A DNA stretch of 64,000 nucleotides from Moraxella oblonga NBRC 102422 (lineage in GTDB: Bacteria > Pseudomonadota > Gammaproteobacteria > Pseudomonadales > Moraxellaceae): the NCBI RefSeq assembly GCF_001598275.1, contig NZ_BCYQ01000003.1:1-64000 (forward strand). The letters are read 5' to 3'. The translations under genes and the position numbers were made by a program. The notes beneath the pieces are model-generated. The model saw nothing but the letters and a program-made list of their open reading frames with translations. It searched no databases and was not told where the DNA came from. Of the stretch, positions 27,872 through 38,958 are shown piece by piece. Numbering within the stretch: position 1 is the stretch's first letter; each line of letters starts with the position of its first letter.

Positions 27872-28166
27872 GAAACCTTTACCCTTGCTGACCTGTTCTA
27901 GTATCATACTGTCAGCAATGCTACAACCACGAGCCAACATTAGGTGTATTTTGCCATCTATGCAAGCTTGGCAACCTTTGTAAGTAAGCTGTCAATGATG
28001 AACAAACCGTCGGTGGCAGTGTTTACAAAAATAGTTCTGCTTACCATAGCTTTTTATGCCATTTTTCTTTATACTAGCAGATAGGCAACTTGAGCAAGTA
28101 ATGGTAATTTGTGTCTTCATAACCCTAAATTACTAACTTTTGTTCAAGTTGCCTTTTTAGTTTTTG
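27872..28166 (-). mobile_element. IS1-family insA-like remnant
   Basis: Reading leftward from ATG 28120, the product begins with a zinc ribbon ITCSSC...IKKNGIKSYGKQNYFCKHCHRRF, then hits an in-frame TGA. The same frame continues QLTYKGCQACIDGKIHLMLA, as in IS1-family InsA proteins, and loses homology soon after. The DDE transposase part is missing. The outer edge carries AAAAAGGCAACTTGAACAAAAG, possibly the terminal repeat. It is a dead fragment next to the OLD gene. Confidence 0.75.
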
Positions 28167-28215
28167 TTACAGCATACTTTTTGTATGAGTACCTATTTTT
28201 AAATAAGGTTAAAAA

Positions 28216-29613
<1,398 letters not shown>

Positions 29614-29672
29614 TTAAAAATGTAATGGTTAAAAATAAAAACCCACCAAATAGGCGGGCTTTTGGCTTAAAA

Positions 29673-30968
29673 CTACTTAATCTCAACAGTAGCACCAACA
29701 TCAATCACAGAAGAAAGTTCTAGAACATCCCAGTTGGTTAGACGCACACAACCAAGCGAGGACTGACGGCTAATACCCTCTGGCATGGGCGAGCCATGAA
29801 TGCCATAAGAAGGCTTGTTTAGACCCATCCATACCACGCCCACAGGGCTGTTTGGTCCAGGTGGTAGGATATAGCTTTTTGGATTTTCGCTGTCCTTGTC
29901 TACTGTTGCTTTATAATGTGGCATTTTTACTTTATTGACAATCTTGTAAGTACCGCCCGGCGTATTGCTGGCTGCACCGCCTACGGTGGTAGGATAGGCT
30001 GCGACCAATTTGTCGCCATTGTAGGCATATAGGATTTTTTCGCTACGGTCAGCAATCACACGAGTGATTTTACCGCTAAATGGTTTGCCTGTATTAATGA
30101 CTGTAATGGTCTCGCCTGCGACAAATTTTTTATTAGGATTTAGTTTTTTAAGATAACCTACGTCCATATGAAAACGCTCACCAAACATCTCTACGATGTT
30201 CTCATAATAAAGCCCTTTGACTTTGGAGCGTTCTTCGGCACTTGCTGGCAGTCTAGCAAATCTATTGTTTACATCTTCTTGGGTGATGGTGTAGGATACA
30301 AGTGCAGGCTGACTGGCAGGGATATTGGCGGTCAATGCCTTCCAAGTGGCCTCGTCCATTTTGCCAGTGGCTGGCAAGCCTTTGATTTTTTGGAAATTGG
30401 TTAACGCTTTTTTGCTGTTCATGCCCCAACCACCATCAATAGGACCTGGTGAAGCATGATTCCAGTCAAGTAACACCTGTAATTTAACCGTCATGGCAGA
30501 GTTGACTTTCATGTTGGGCGACCAAACAGATTCATTGACTGCCTTCGCATACTCAGACAGATTGACGGTGGTATGACGTTTACCATCTTTTTCAATACTG
30601 TTGATGGCGGTATCATCAACTTTGGTTGGTGTGGTTGGGATTTCTACATCACCACTGCTGATATCTGCTTCTTCGGGGGTTGTGGTGGTGTTGACATCTT
30701 CAACGGTATCATTAGTCTCAAAAGACACTTCACTTTCACCATCGCCAAAAGAAACAGTCGTATCTAAAACGCCTGCTGTGGCAATGGTATGGTCAGTTGT
30801 GGTAGATGTGTCTTTGGCAAGAGCTTCTTTGAGCTTTTTAAAGCGTTGTTTTTTGGTATGTTCGGTTGTCTCTACACTTTCCAAAGGGTTGGCAACAGCT
30901 TGGTGAGCCATCAACCCAATATTAAGTGCAACAATCAATGACAATGTGGTCTTGGTAAAAGTTTTCAT
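29673..30968 (-). CDS. L,D-transpeptidase (YkuD) with peptidoglycan-binding domain
   Basis: 431 residues. A signal peptide (residues 1-26, ending AVANP) is followed by a low-complexity acidic/Thr-rich region to about residue 125. A peptidoglycan-binding-1 domain (VKLQVLLDWNHASPGPIDGG...LTNFQKIKGLPATGKMDEAT) comes next. The C-terminal YkuD domain has the catalytic HGSPMPEG...SSLGCVRLTN His/Cys motif. Such enzymes form 3-3 cross-links or attach proteins to the murein. The long Thr/Asp-rich spacer probably spans the periplasm. Single gene, 92 bp downstream of the SIMPL gene. Confidence 0.92.
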   Translation of the reverse strand: MKTFTKTTLSLIVALNIGLMAHQAVANPLESVETTEHTKKQRFKKLKEALAKDTSTTTDHTIATAGVLDTTVSFGDGESEVSFETNDTVEDVNTTTTPEEADISSGDVEIPTTPTKVDDTAINSIEKDGKRHTTVNLSEYAKAVNESVWSPNMKVNSAMTVKLQVLLDWNHASPGPIDGGWGMNSKKALTNFQKIKGLPATGKMDEATWKALTANIPASQPALVSYTITQEDVNNRFARLPASAEERSKVKGLYYENIVEMFGERFHMDVGYLKKLNPNKKFVAGETITVINTGKPFSGKITRVIADRSEKILYAYNGDKLVAAYPTTVGGAASNTPGGTYKIVNKVKMPHYKATVDKDSENPKSYILPPGPNSPVGVVWMGLNKPSYGIHGSPMPEGISRQSSLGCVRLTNWDVLELSSVIDVGATVEIK

Positions 30969-31060
30969 TGGTCAATCACTTCAATATCAATCAAAATAAA
31001 TTTTGCTATTATCCCCAAAATTCTTGCAAATAGCAAGCGTATTTGGTGCATTTTTGTTGT

Positions 31061-31747
31061 TTATTTAACCAGCTCAATCACGCCTGCGATTTGGTAGCTG
31101 ATTCGGCTCTCGCCTGCCTCAAATTCTTGGGGAGCAACTTTTGCTGAGGTGACACTTTCATTCATTGCCATCATGGGTCTGGCATGATTTGAAAATACAT
31201 CAACATGGTTTAATTCAACTTTAACCAAACGATAGTCTTTTGCCCCAAAATTTTGGCTAACAAAGGAGGCTTCTTGTTGAAAATCAGCAATGGCTTCACT
31301 CATGATGTCTTTTTTGTGTTTTTTCTTGGTGGTATCTGACACACCAAAACTCAAATTGTCAATGGTCATGTATTCTTGTAGTTTGGCAATAAACTCGCTT
31401 GCTTCGTTAAAATCTTGGCTAGTAACATCAACGGTAGCCTGACCTGTATGACCGATGATTTTACCAGTACTGTTATAGCGTGGATAAGTGTGCTGACTGC
31501 CTGTGGTAACTTTGACATTGGGGTATTTTTTAGCCAATGCAGTTGCTTGGTTGAGTGTATTATTTAGAGTGTTGGCAAGCGTTTTGACATCACCAGCTTG
31601 GGCAGTTTTACTGAGTGTGGCTTGTAGCTCGTCATTGGGCAAGGTTTTTTCAATTTGAGTGGAAAAGCTAATTTGGTTGTAATGCTGTTCAGCCAACGCA
31701 GGCGTGGCAAATACCGCCAAAATCAAAGGTAAATACATTCTCATCAT
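31061..31747 (-). CDS. SIMPL-domain (DUF541) exported protein
   Basis: About 228 residues with signal peptide MMRMYLPLILAVFATPALA. The mature part follows the SIMPL/DUF541 (YggE-like) layout: a strand-rich start (ISFSTQIEKTLPNDELQATLS), a KKYPNVKVTTG segment, repeated STGKIIGHTGQATVDV and the C-terminal MAMNESVTSAKVAPQEFEAGE-type block. E. coli YggE lowers oxidative stress by an unknown route. GGAGATT lies just before the ATGATG chosen; a further upstream ATG would place the ribosome-binding site inside the gene. Confidence 0.85.
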   Translation of the reverse strand: MMRMYLPLILAVFATPALAEQHYNQISFSTQIEKTLPNDELQATLSKTAQAGDVKTLANTLNNTLNQATALAKKYPNVKVTTGSQHTYPRYNSTGKIIGHTGQATVDVTSQDFNEASEFIAKLQEYMTIDNLSFGVSDTTKKKHKKDIMSEAIADFQQEASFVSQNFGAKDYRLVKVELNHVDVFSNHARPMMAMNESVTSAKVAPQEFEAGESRISYQIAGVIELVK

Positions 31748-31948
31748 AATCTCCATTCAAAGATAAATAAGGCGTTATCTTAGCACAATTGTTCTTGCCA
31801 ATTTGGTGAAATTTTGTTGTAAATTTGATAAATTAATTATCATTGATGACTTATGGCAAAAAACTTATTTTTTGGATTTACATGACGTTAAAATTAGCGT
31901 ATGATTAGCCCTAGTTTTTGTGTTAATTTTGTTATTTTGGAGCAATCA

Positions 31949-33358
31949 ATGGCAAATAAACTACTTGATTTGATAGAATCCTCAGGGGCAAAGTGGGTGG
32001 ATTTTCGTTTTACCGACACGCATGGCAAAGAAATGCACTTAACTTTTCCAGCATATAGCGTAGACGAAGACACCCTAGAAGATGGTAAAATGTTTGATGC
32101 ATCAAGCGTTGCAGGTTGGAAGGGTGTTGAAAGCTCGGACATGATTTTGCTTCCTGATGCTGATACTGCATACCTTGACCCATTTTTTGAAGTACCTACT
32201 GTGGTCGTAACCTGCGATGTCATTGAACCAAACACTCGTCAAGGCTATGAAAAAGACCCACGTTCCATCGCTCGCCGTGCCGAAATCTACCTAAAATCCA
32301 CAGGAATTGGTGATAAAGCCTTAATTGGTCCTGAACCTGAATTTTTCGTGTTTGATGAGGTTAAATGGGACATTGACATGTCAGGGGCTAGACACACCGT
32401 CATCTCTGAGGCGGCAGCATGGAGTACCAACAAAGACTACCCATGGGGCAATAACGGTCAGCGTCCTGCGGTCAAAGGGGCTTATGCGGTTGTACCGCCC
32501 ATTGACCATTATCATGACATGCGTTCGGTGATGTGTGACCGTATTCATGATGTGATGGGTGAAGGGCGTATTGAGGTTCATCATCATGAAGTGGCAAGCA
32601 GTCAGCTTGAAATTGGCATTTCATTTAACACACTTGTCAAAAAAGCAGACGAAGTCCAACAATTTAAATACATCGTCCAAAATGTCGCCAACCAATTTGG
32701 TAAAACTGCCACTTTTATGCCAAAACCTCTGGTGGGCGATAATGGCTCTGGTATGCACGTCAATATGTCTATCTCCAAAGATGGCGTCAATACCTTCTCT
32801 GGCGATGAGTATGCAGGACTTTCCAAAACAGCCCTATATTTTATTGGCGGTGTCATCAAACACGCTCGTGCCTTAAACGCCATCACCAATCCTAGCACCA
32901 ACAGCTACAAACGTTTGGTGCCACACTACGAAGCACCCATTAAACTGGCTTATTCTGCCTCAAACCGTTCGGCATCTATTCGCATTCCGCATGTCAATAG
33001 TCCAAAAGCGGTGCGTGTAGAAGTGCGTTTCCCAGACCCATCTGCAAACCCTTATTTGGCGTTTTCAGCGTTATTGATGGCAGGACTTGATGGCATTGAA
33101 AATAAAATAGAACCAGGTGAGGCATCTGACAAAAACTTATACGACTTACCTCCAGAAGAAGAAGTGCTAATCCCAACCGTTGCTGAAAACTTGGAAGTGG
33201 CACTCAATGCTTTGCGTGATGACCATGAGTTTTTGTTAAAAGGTGATGTGTTTAGCAAAGAGATGATTGAGGATTACATCAAACTAAAAATGAAAGAAGT
33301 GCAACGCATGAATGAGGCGGTACACCCCTTAGAGTTTGATATGTATTATCGTTGCTAA
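31949..33358 (+). CDS. glnA: Glutamine synthetase type I
   Basis: A 469-residue GS-I-beta enzyme that condenses glutamate and ammonia. Signatures: [13 protein letters not shown]/metal region [10 protein letters not shown], the glutamate-binding NGSGMH, the NSPTNSYKRL-type loop ([13 protein letters not shown]), RSASIRIP, and the adenylylation tyrosine in NLYDLPPEE, so covalent regulation by GlnE is expected. TTGGAG lies about 9 bases upstream of ATG 31949. No ntrB/ntrC follows. A stem-loop terminator closes the gene. Confidence 0.97.
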   Translation: MANKLLDLIESSGAKWVDFRFTDTHGKEMHLTFPAYSVDEDTLEDGKMFDASSVAGWKGVESSDMILLPDADTAYLDPFFEVPTVVVTCDVIEPNTRQGYEKDPRSIARRAEIYLKSTGIGDKALIGPEPEFFVFDEVKWDIDMSGARHTVISEAAAWSTNKDYPWGNNGQRPAVKGAYAVVPPIDHYHDMRSVMCDRIHDVMGEGRIEVHHHEVASSQLEIGISFNTLVKKADEVQQFKYIVQNVANQFGKTATFMPKPLVGDNGSGMHVNMSISKDGVNTFSGDEYAGLSKTALYFIGGVIKHARALNAITNPSTNSYKRLVPHYEAPIKLAYSASNRSASIRIPHVNSPKAVRVEVRFPDPSANPYLAFSALLMAGLDGIENKIEPGEASDKNLYDLPPEEEVLIPTVAENLEVALNALRDDHEFLLKGDVFSKEMIEDYIKLKMKEVQRMNEAVHPLEFDMYYRC

Positions 33359-33384
33359 TCAACGATAGTCCACTCAAAAATAAA

Positions 33385-33415
33385 AAACGGCATAAGTTTT
33401 ATCTTGTGCCGTTTT
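33385..33415 (+). terminator. Terminator after glnA
   Basis: Stem AAAACGGCA/TGCCGTTTT, with extra pairing inside, and following GTTTTTTC, 26 bp past the glnA stop. Confidence 0.85.
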
Positions 33416-33487
33416 GTTTTTTCGTGCAATTTATTAAAATTTTGGGTAAAATAAATAAAATAACTTAAATATTAGCGGAAAAAAGCC

Positions 33488-33985
33488 ATGAGCATACTTT
33501 TTAAAACCACCAAAATCGCAGGCGTGATGTTGTCTTTGACATTATCATCAATGGCGTGGGCTTATAGCATTACCATTACCGAACCTAGCGAAGACAGAGC
33601 CTATCACCGCCACGCCCAAAACATAGAAATTGAGGCTAACATCTCGCCTGCACTGGCGGTGGGCGACACTTCGGCGATTTTGTTTGATGGTAAATTGGTG
33701 GCGGACGGCAAAAAAACCACCATCCCAACAGCGGACTTGGCGTTGGGTGAGCATACCATTACTGCCATCGTGATGGATAAAAATGCTCAAACGATTGCCA
33801 AAGACGAACGTAAAGTCTATGTCTTGCAACGCAACAACCTTGTCAAAAAAAAACAAGAAGCCATAAAAAAACGTGAAGAATACGAAGCCCTACCCTTGCA
33901 CAAAAAGCTCTATATCGGACTTCGTCAGGATTTGCACGCCCCTCAAGATGTGGACGCAAGTACACCCACATGGGCGATTAAATAA
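33488..33985 (+). CDS. Exported protein with Ig-like domain, unknown function
   Basis: 165 residues. Signal peptide to about residue 25 (TLSSMAWA). The next 85 residues look like a single beta-sandwich domain: SITITEPSEDRAY, NIEIEANISPAL, GDTSAILFDGKLV and LGEHTITAIVMD. This is the pattern of the Ig-like domain seen at the end of class A PBPs and in bacterial surface proteins. A basic coiled segment (KKKQEAIKKREEYEALPLHKKLY) follows. I do not recognise a named family. It sits alone downstream of glnA with its own start region. Confidence 0.7.
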   Translation: MSILFKTTKIAGVMLSLTLSSMAWAYSITITEPSEDRAYHRHAQNIEIEANISPALAVGDTSAILFDGKLVADGKKTTIPTADLALGEHTITAIVMDKNAQTIAKDERKVYVLQRNNLVKKKQEAIKKREEYEALPLHKKLYIGLRQDLHAPQDVDASTPTWAIK

Positions 33986-34115
33986 TGCCACCAACATTAC
34001 AAAAGGCATACAAAACACCCTTATCCATTCCCAAAGATTATGTTATGATAAACTTATACTTATTCAATAAGTATTTTTAATCGTTTTAATTTAATTTTTT
34101 AATAGGAGAATTGCA

Positions 34116-34406
34116 ATGTCCATTGATGGTATTGTTGGCAAAGCCAAAGAAGTTGCAGGTAAAGCACTTGACGATAAAGAACTACAAGCCAAAGGCATTC
34201 TTCAACAAGGTGTCGGTGAAGTCAAAGACGGTATTGACAAAGCCAAACAAGAGGTTTCTGATACCGCTCAAAAGACCAAAGACGAAGCAAGTAGCTTGCT
34301 TGGCAATCTTGGCGATAAAACCAAAGGATTGTTTGATAATGCCAAAGAAAAAGTTGCCGAAACGGTCATTGATGTCAAAGAAAAAATTGACGAAAAAACC
34401 AGCTAA
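34116..34406 (+). CDS. CsbD-like stress protein
   Basis: A 96-residue, highly charged, Ala/Lys/Asp-rich hydrophilic protein. The first part (IVGKAKEVAGKALDDKELQAKGILQQGVGEVK) fits the CsbD family; the remainder is an amphipathic helical repeat (KAKQEVSDTAQ, NAKEKVAETVIDVKEK) like LEA-type proteins. Such proteins accumulate in stress and may protect membranes or proteins. ATAGGAGAATTGC precedes ATG 34116, a strong ribosome-binding site. A hairpin terminator is shared with convergent sodA. Confidence 0.82.
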   Translation: MSIDGIVGKAKEVAGKALDDKELQAKGILQQGVGEVKDGIDKAKQEVSDTAQKTKDEASSLLGNLGDKTKGLFDNAKEKVAETVIDVKEKIDEKTS

Positions 34407-34420
34407 GTTAATCACTTAAA

Positions 34421-34455
34421 TAAAATAACCCATTGTTTATCAATGGGTTATTTTA
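34421..34455. terminator. Bidirectional terminator between the CsbD-like gene and sodA
   Basis: A perfect 15-bp stem TAAAATAACCCATTG/CAATGGGTTATTTTA with a 5-nt loop between convergent genes. Confidence 0.93.
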
Positions 34456-34472
34456 TAAATCAATGCTTTTAA

Positions 34473-35087
34473 TTAGGCATTATCAAAGTTTTCTTGGGCT
34501 TTGTCCCAGTTTACCACATTCCAAAACGCCTTGATGTAGTCTGGGCGTTTGTTTTGGTATTTTAGGTAATAGGCGTGCTCCCACACATCAAGACCAATGA
34601 TAGGCGTGCCTTCACACCCTGCAATTGCCTTACCCATTAGTGGGCTGTCTTGGTTGGCGGTTGAAACCACTGCCAACTTGTCGCCTTGCTTGACAAGCCA
34701 CGCCCAGCCAGAGCCAAAACGAGTGGTCGCCGCCTTTTCAAACTGCTCTTGAAAGGCTTCTACCGAACCAAAATCACGCACAATCGCCTCTTTTAGTGAA
34801 CCACCAAGCGTTGTGCCAGTTTTTAGAATGTTCCAAAATAGGCTATGGTTGGCGTGTCCGCCGGCGTTGTTACGCACCGCAGTTTGTTTGTCGGCTGGCA
34901 ACTTGTCAAGATTGGCAATCACTTCTTTGACACATTTGTCTGCCCACTCAGTGCCTTCTAGGGCGGCGTTGGCGTTATTGACATAGGCTTGATGATGGCG
35001 AGAATGGTGAATTTCCATCGTTTCTTTATCAAAATGTGGCTCTAATGCGTCATAGGCGTAGCCTAATTCTGGTAGGGTAAATGCCAT
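34473..35087 (-). CDS. sodA: Superoxide dismutase, Mn type
   Basis: A 204-residue SOD. Metal ligands are in [13 protein letters not shown] (His), GHANHSLFW (His) and [13 protein letters not shown] (Asp, His). The Gly in [11 protein letters not shown] and the Gln in [10 protein letters not shown] are the residues that mark Mn enzymes as opposed to Fe enzymes. Cytoplasmic, no signal. ATG 35087 ([17 protein letters not shown]) is the family start; AAGGATTC lies upstream. It converges on the CsbD-like stress gene. Confidence 0.95.
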   Translation of the reverse strand: MAFTLPELGYAYDALEPHFDKETMEIHHSRHHQAYVNNANAALEGTEWADKCVKEVIANLDKLPADKQTAVRNNAGGHANHSLFWNILKTGTTLGGSLKEAIVRDFGSVEAFQEQFEKAATTRFGSGWAWLVKQGDKLAVVSTANQDSPLMGKAIAGCEGTPIIGLDVWEHAYYLKYQNKRPDYIKAFWNVVNWDKAQENFDNA

Positions 35088-35263
35088 GAATGAATCCTTA
35101 TAAAATGAATGAATAAAACACAATCAAAAGATTGTCCTAACAATATAAGATTTGGATACAAAAAAATCAAGGGTGTTTGATTTATTTTTGATTTATTTTT
35201 TAAACAATGATGATTTTTGTGTTAAAATCACGCTCATTCATCAAAAAATTTAGGAGTGGTAAC

Positions 35264-36619
35264 ATGACAGACCGTTATGGCGAACTTGTCCAAAAAGGCT
35301 TGGGCAGAACTGTGGCAAAAAATCTAGGCTTACCCACCCCCATAAAATTGGACCGTCATGTCGCAGGTCAGCCTGTGATTCGTGGTGAGGTGGCACTGGG
35401 TGTGGCAACTGGCGATGACACATCGGTAGCAGACTGCCTAAACCAATTTTTACAAAACCATGATGCCAAAATCACCACCCAAGACAAGCTTAGTGAGCGA
35501 TTGGCAGATGAAAACGCCCGTTTTAAAGTGGCAATTTTTGATGTTACCAACATCAAAGACGTGGCAGGTTTGACCCAAGTTTATGAGTTTTTTCACACCA
35601 TTGCCAGACGCATCAAATCATCAGGACGTATCGTCATCATCGCTCGCCCTGAATGCTGTACGGACACAGACATTGGTTTTGCACTTGCCCAGCGTGCGGT
35701 GCTAGGTTTTGCCAAATCCATTGCCAAAGAGTTTAAAAAAGGCATCAGTGCCAACGTACTGTACACTCAAATTGGTGCAGAAAAACACCTGCCCCATGCC
35801 TTGGAGTTTTTCTTGTCTGCCAAATCTGCCTATGTCTCAGGGCAAGCAGTCAAACTCACCAAACGTGGCGATGTCATTGCCATTGATGATAAAAAACCCC
35901 TAAAAGGCAAAAAAATCCTAGTTACGGGAGCATCTCGTGGTATCGGTGAAGCGGTGGTGAATATTCTTGCCAGAGATGGGGCTGATGTGTATTGTTTGGA
36001 CGTGCCTGCCTTACTGGCGGATTTACAAAAAGTCGCTGGCAAAGTTGGTGGTCATGCCTTACCACTTGATATTACAGACCCAAATGCAGGCGGACAGATT
36101 ATCAAAGCCTGTGGCGTACTTGATGGCATTGTTCATAATGCTGGGGTAACTCGTGATAAAACCATTGCCAATATGAGTGCTGACAAATGGGAGATGGTGC
36201 TTAATATCAACCTAAACGCCATTTACCAAATCAACACCCATTTGCTGACCAATAACGGTTTTTCTGACATGGCTCGCATTGTGTGTGTGTCGTCCATTTC
36301 AGGGATTGCAGGTAATGTAGGACAAACCAACTACGCCATGAGTAAAGCGGGCGTGATTGGACTTGTAGAAGCAACCGCCAAAACTTTCAAAGACACCACC
36401 AAAACCATTAATGCGGTTGCCCCTGGATTTATTGAAACCAAAATGACAAGCACCATTCCTTTTGCCATACGAGAAGCTGGCAGACGCATGAACTCTATGA
36501 GTCAAGGTGGAGAGCCTGTGGACGTGGCGGAGACGATAGCATGGCTTTTGTCGCCAAAAGCGGTGGGCATTAACGGTCAGGTTGTGCGAGTATGCGGTCA
36601 AAGCATACTTGGGGCGTGA
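35264..36619 (+). CDS. Extended 3-oxoacyl-ACP reductase (high-molecular-weight FabG type)
   Basis: 451 residues, about 200 longer than ordinary FabG. The C-terminal half is a complete short-chain dehydrogenase: nucleotide motif TGASRGIGEA, NAG segment HNAGVTRDK, catalytic SSISGIAGNVGQTNYAMSKAG (Ser, Tyr, Lys) and PGFIETKMT. The N-terminal half is a second Rossmann-like domain without its own motifs (VGRAVARNLG-like start, AQRAVLGFAKSIAKE). This matches the two-domain FabG4-like enzymes, which reduce 3-oxoacyl-CoA or ACP. TAGGAGTGG precedes ATG 35264. The MaoC gene follows by 32 bp, giving reductase and hydratase in one operon. Confidence 0.9.
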   Translation: MTDRYGELVQKGLGRTVAKNLGLPTPIKLDRHVAGQPVIRGEVALGVATGDDTSVADCLNQFLQNHDAKITTQDKLSERLADENARFKVAIFDVTNIKDVAGLTQVYEFFHTIARRIKSSGRIVIIARPECCTDTDIGFALAQRAVLGFAKSIAKEFKKGISANVLYTQIGAEKHLPHALEFFLSAKSAYVSGQAVKLTKRGDVIAIDDKKPLKGKKILVTGASRGIGEAVVNILARDGADVYCLDVPALLADLQKVAGKVGGHALPLDITDPNAGGQIIKACGVLDGIVHNAGVTRDKTIANMSADKWEMVLNINLNAIYQINTHLLTNNGFSDMARIVCVSSISGIAGNVGQTNYAMSKAGVIGLVEATAKTFKDTTKTINAVAPGFIETKMTSTIPFAIREAGRRMNSMSQGGEPVDVAETIAWLLSPKAVGINGQVVRVCGQSILGA

Positions 36620-36651
36620 TTTTATTTTAAAAATATGGAAAGGTAACTTTT

Positions 36652-37536
36652 ATGGCAGAACAACACTTTAAAGAATTGCCCAAAATGCACACAACTTATG
36701 CCAATGTGGTTAAGAGTTTAATACCACTTGGCGATAACAAAGCCACCGATTTGCCAAATTCGGTATATTCTGTGGATAAACTGGCAATTGACGAACCCAA
36801 TCTTAAAGAATACCGCCGAATCTGTGGTTTTGTTGATGATGGGCGTGTGCCACCAACCTATTTTGCGGTACTGTCGCAAACTTTACAAATGAACATGATG
36901 GCAAAACCTGATTTTCCTTTTGCCATGCTTGGGCTTGTTCATACCCAAAATAGCGTAACTCAGCACCGCATTATTTTTGATACCGAAACGGTCAGTATGT
37001 CAGTAACGCTTGGTAACTTACAACCACATGACAAGGGTCAAACTTTTGATTTTATTACCACCGTCAAAATCGGTGATGAACTGGTTTGGGAGGGTACTTC
37101 CACTTATTTGTCTCGCCAAAAAAAGAGTGCTGATGAACGTGCCAAAGACAAAGATAAACCCAAAGAGGACATCACTCCCAAAATTGAGGTAGGTGAAAAC
37201 GGTTGGTCGGAGTTAATCAACATTCCAGAGGACATTGGGCGTAGATATGCTTTTGTGTCTGGGGATTTTAATTTGATTCATTTACATCCTTTATCAGCAC
37301 GGGCATTTGGTTTTCCTAAGGCGATTGCTCATGGTATGTGGTCAAAGGCTGCCAGCATTGCCCAATTTTATGATTTACCCAAATCTTATCGGGTAGATGT
37401 TTCTTTTAAAACACCGATTTTTTTACCCTCAAAAATTGAATTTGTTGCTTGCCCAAGTGGCGATGGTTGTGAGTTTGGTTTGTATGTGCCAGACAGCGAC
37501 AAACCACATTTGATTGGTAAAATCACCTATTTATAA
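36652..37536 (+). CDS. MaoC-like (R)-hydratase, double hot-dog
   Basis: A 294-residue double hot-dog protein. The second fold holds the hydratase-2 motif region SGDFNLIHLHPLSARAFGFP followed by IAHGMWSKA, with the catalytic Asp and His. The first fold is degenerate and linked by a charged segment (RAKDKDKPKEDI). Such enzymes hydrate trans-2-enoyl thioesters. It follows the extended FabG by 32 bp with its own GGAAAGG, so the two probably work as consecutive steps of an acyl chain cycle or of lipid modification. Substrate unknown. Confidence 0.88.
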   Translation: MAEQHFKELPKMHTTYANVVKSLIPLGDNKATDLPNSVYSVDKLAIDEPNLKEYRRICGFVDDGRVPPTYFAVLSQTLQMNMMAKPDFPFAMLGLVHTQNSVTQHRIIFDTETVSMSVTLGNLQPHDKGQTFDFITTVKIGDELVWEGTSTYLSRQKKSADERAKDKDKPKEDITPKIEVGENGWSELINIPEDIGRRYAFVSGDFNLIHLHPLSARAFGFPKAIAHGMWSKAASIAQFYDLPKSYRVDVSFKTPIFLPSKIEFVACPSGDGCEFGLYVPDSDKPHLIGKITYL

Positions 37537-37605
37537 CGTTATTTTATACAAAACCGTTTTGCTAACGCATGGCGGTTTTCTTGTTTTTACAAAATAAAGG
37601 TTAAT

Positions 37606-38886
37606 ATGAATAAAAATTGGCAAGATTTTTCAAGCATTTTACAAAAGCTACAATTTGAGGACTCGCCTGCAGGCGGGTCGCTGGTTATCTTTAAAGATGG
37701 TCAAATGGTGGTTAATGAAAGTGTTGGCAAAGCAAGACTTGATGGTACAGATGAGGATAATGGCGATTGGCACGATAAGAGATTGTCGGTAAATTTTTCT
37801 ATTGGTAAGGGCGTATTGGCGACATTGATTGCGGTACTTGTATCGCATGGACTGCTAGATTATGACAAACCTGTGGCATATTATTGGCAAGAATTTGGTT
37901 GTGCTGGCAAAGAGCATATTACTCTACGCCACATACTGACACATACCGCCAGATTGTTTGATGTTTCTAGTTTGACACATGATTTGGAGGATTTGACCAA
38001 CTGGCAGATGATGCTAGATAAAGTTGCCCAAATGTCGCCTACCACCCCCAAAAATCAAGAACAACATCACTATGCCAGTGCATACAGTGCGTTGGTGTCT
38101 GGGTGGATTTTGGGTGGGCTTGTGGAGCGTGTTACCAAACTTAGCTTACAAAATGCCCTTGATGAATATTTGGCACAGCCTTTGGGTGTGGCAGGCGAGA
38201 TGTTTTGGGGTGTGCCATCTGATAGATTGCACCAAGTTGCCAAACCTCTTCGCTATTTTAACGAAGAAGAAAACATCAAACGCAAACCCACCCTAAAACC
38301 AGAATCACTCCATGTGTTGGAGGTGCTTGGTAGTTTTGAAATAGCCAAACTTTGGCGTGATAAGTTGGCAGAGAGTCCACTAAACACTGCCAATATCAAC
38401 AAATTGTATTTTGATGCTACCAAAATGAATTTGGCAAATTATAAAAACGCCCTCATGCCAAATGGTAAAGATGGTCTGGCATATCATGCCAATGCTGTAC
38501 TACAAGCAATGATTCCTGCCGCCAATGGTGTATCCACCGCCAATGCACTGGCAACAATGTACGCCATGCATGCCAATGGTGGTGTATGGCAAGGTCAAAG
38601 ACTCATCACTCCTTCTGTGCTGTCAGACATGAGACTTGTGCGTATTGATGGTTTTGATGCAGTCATGCCTGCCAATATGCGATGGCGGTCTGGATTTCAT
38701 CGCTTGTTTAGCCTACAACATACACCTAGTGCCTATGGACACATGGGTTATAATGGCTCGGTGGCTTTTTGCGACCCTGACAGACGACTGGCAATGGCAT
38801 TTATCCATAATTTTGATACCACCATGATGAATGATGTACGCCAATTTGTGTTAAGCGAAACGGCAATTAACTTGGTAAAATTTTAA
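37606..38886 (+). CDS. Serine-beta-lactamase-fold hydrolase
   Basis: 426 residues in the beta-lactamase/DD-peptidase superfamily, with no signal peptide, so probably cytoplasmic esterase-like (EstB/LovD type) rather than an antibiotic-resistance enzyme. Ser65-x-x-Lys68 (SIGK) is the nucleophile motif and HHYASAY (Tyr156) the second motif. A KTG-equivalent HMGYNGS is seen near the C-terminus. It follows the MaoC gene by 70 bp on the same strand, suggesting a link to the acyl-thioester pair. Substrate unknown. Confidence 0.86.
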   Translation: MNKNWQDFSSILQKLQFEDSPAGGSLVIFKDGQMVVNESVGKARLDGTDEDNGDWHDKRLSVNFSIGKGVLATLIAVLVSHGLLDYDKPVAYYWQEFGCAGKEHITLRHILTHTARLFDVSSLTHDLEDLTNWQMMLDKVAQMSPTTPKNQEQHHYASAYSALVSGWILGGLVERVTKLSLQNALDEYLAQPLGVAGEMFWGVPSDRLHQVAKPLRYFNEEENIKRKPTLKPESLHVLEVLGSFEIAKLWRDKLAESPLNTANINKLYFDATKMNLANYKNALMPNGKDGLAYHANAVLQAMIPAANGVSTANALATMYAMHANGGVWQGQRLITPSVLSDMRLVRIDGFDAVMPANMRWRSGFHRLFSLQHTPSAYGHMGYNGSVAFCDPDRRLAMAFIHNFDTTMMNDVRQFVLSETAINLVKF

Positions 38887-38958
38887 GCATTTTTTATAAA
38901 AAACTGCTATAATGCAAAATATTTTTATGATTTTTTATTTTTCCAAAAGGAATATGTT

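Larger units (their letters stand above)
27611..28215. other. 605-bp gap between the OLD gene and purB
   Basis: Holds a short GGTGCGT-TCT-ACGCACC hairpin at about 27657-27673, a 15-bp perfect inverted repeat at 27829-27866, and an IS1-like insA remnant (27872-28166). Otherwise AT-rich with no intact gene. Confidence 0.8.

Noticed and set aside
37606-38886. Beta-lactamase antibiotic-resistance gene
   Set aside because: It lacks a signal peptide and looks like an esterase-type member of the superfamily.
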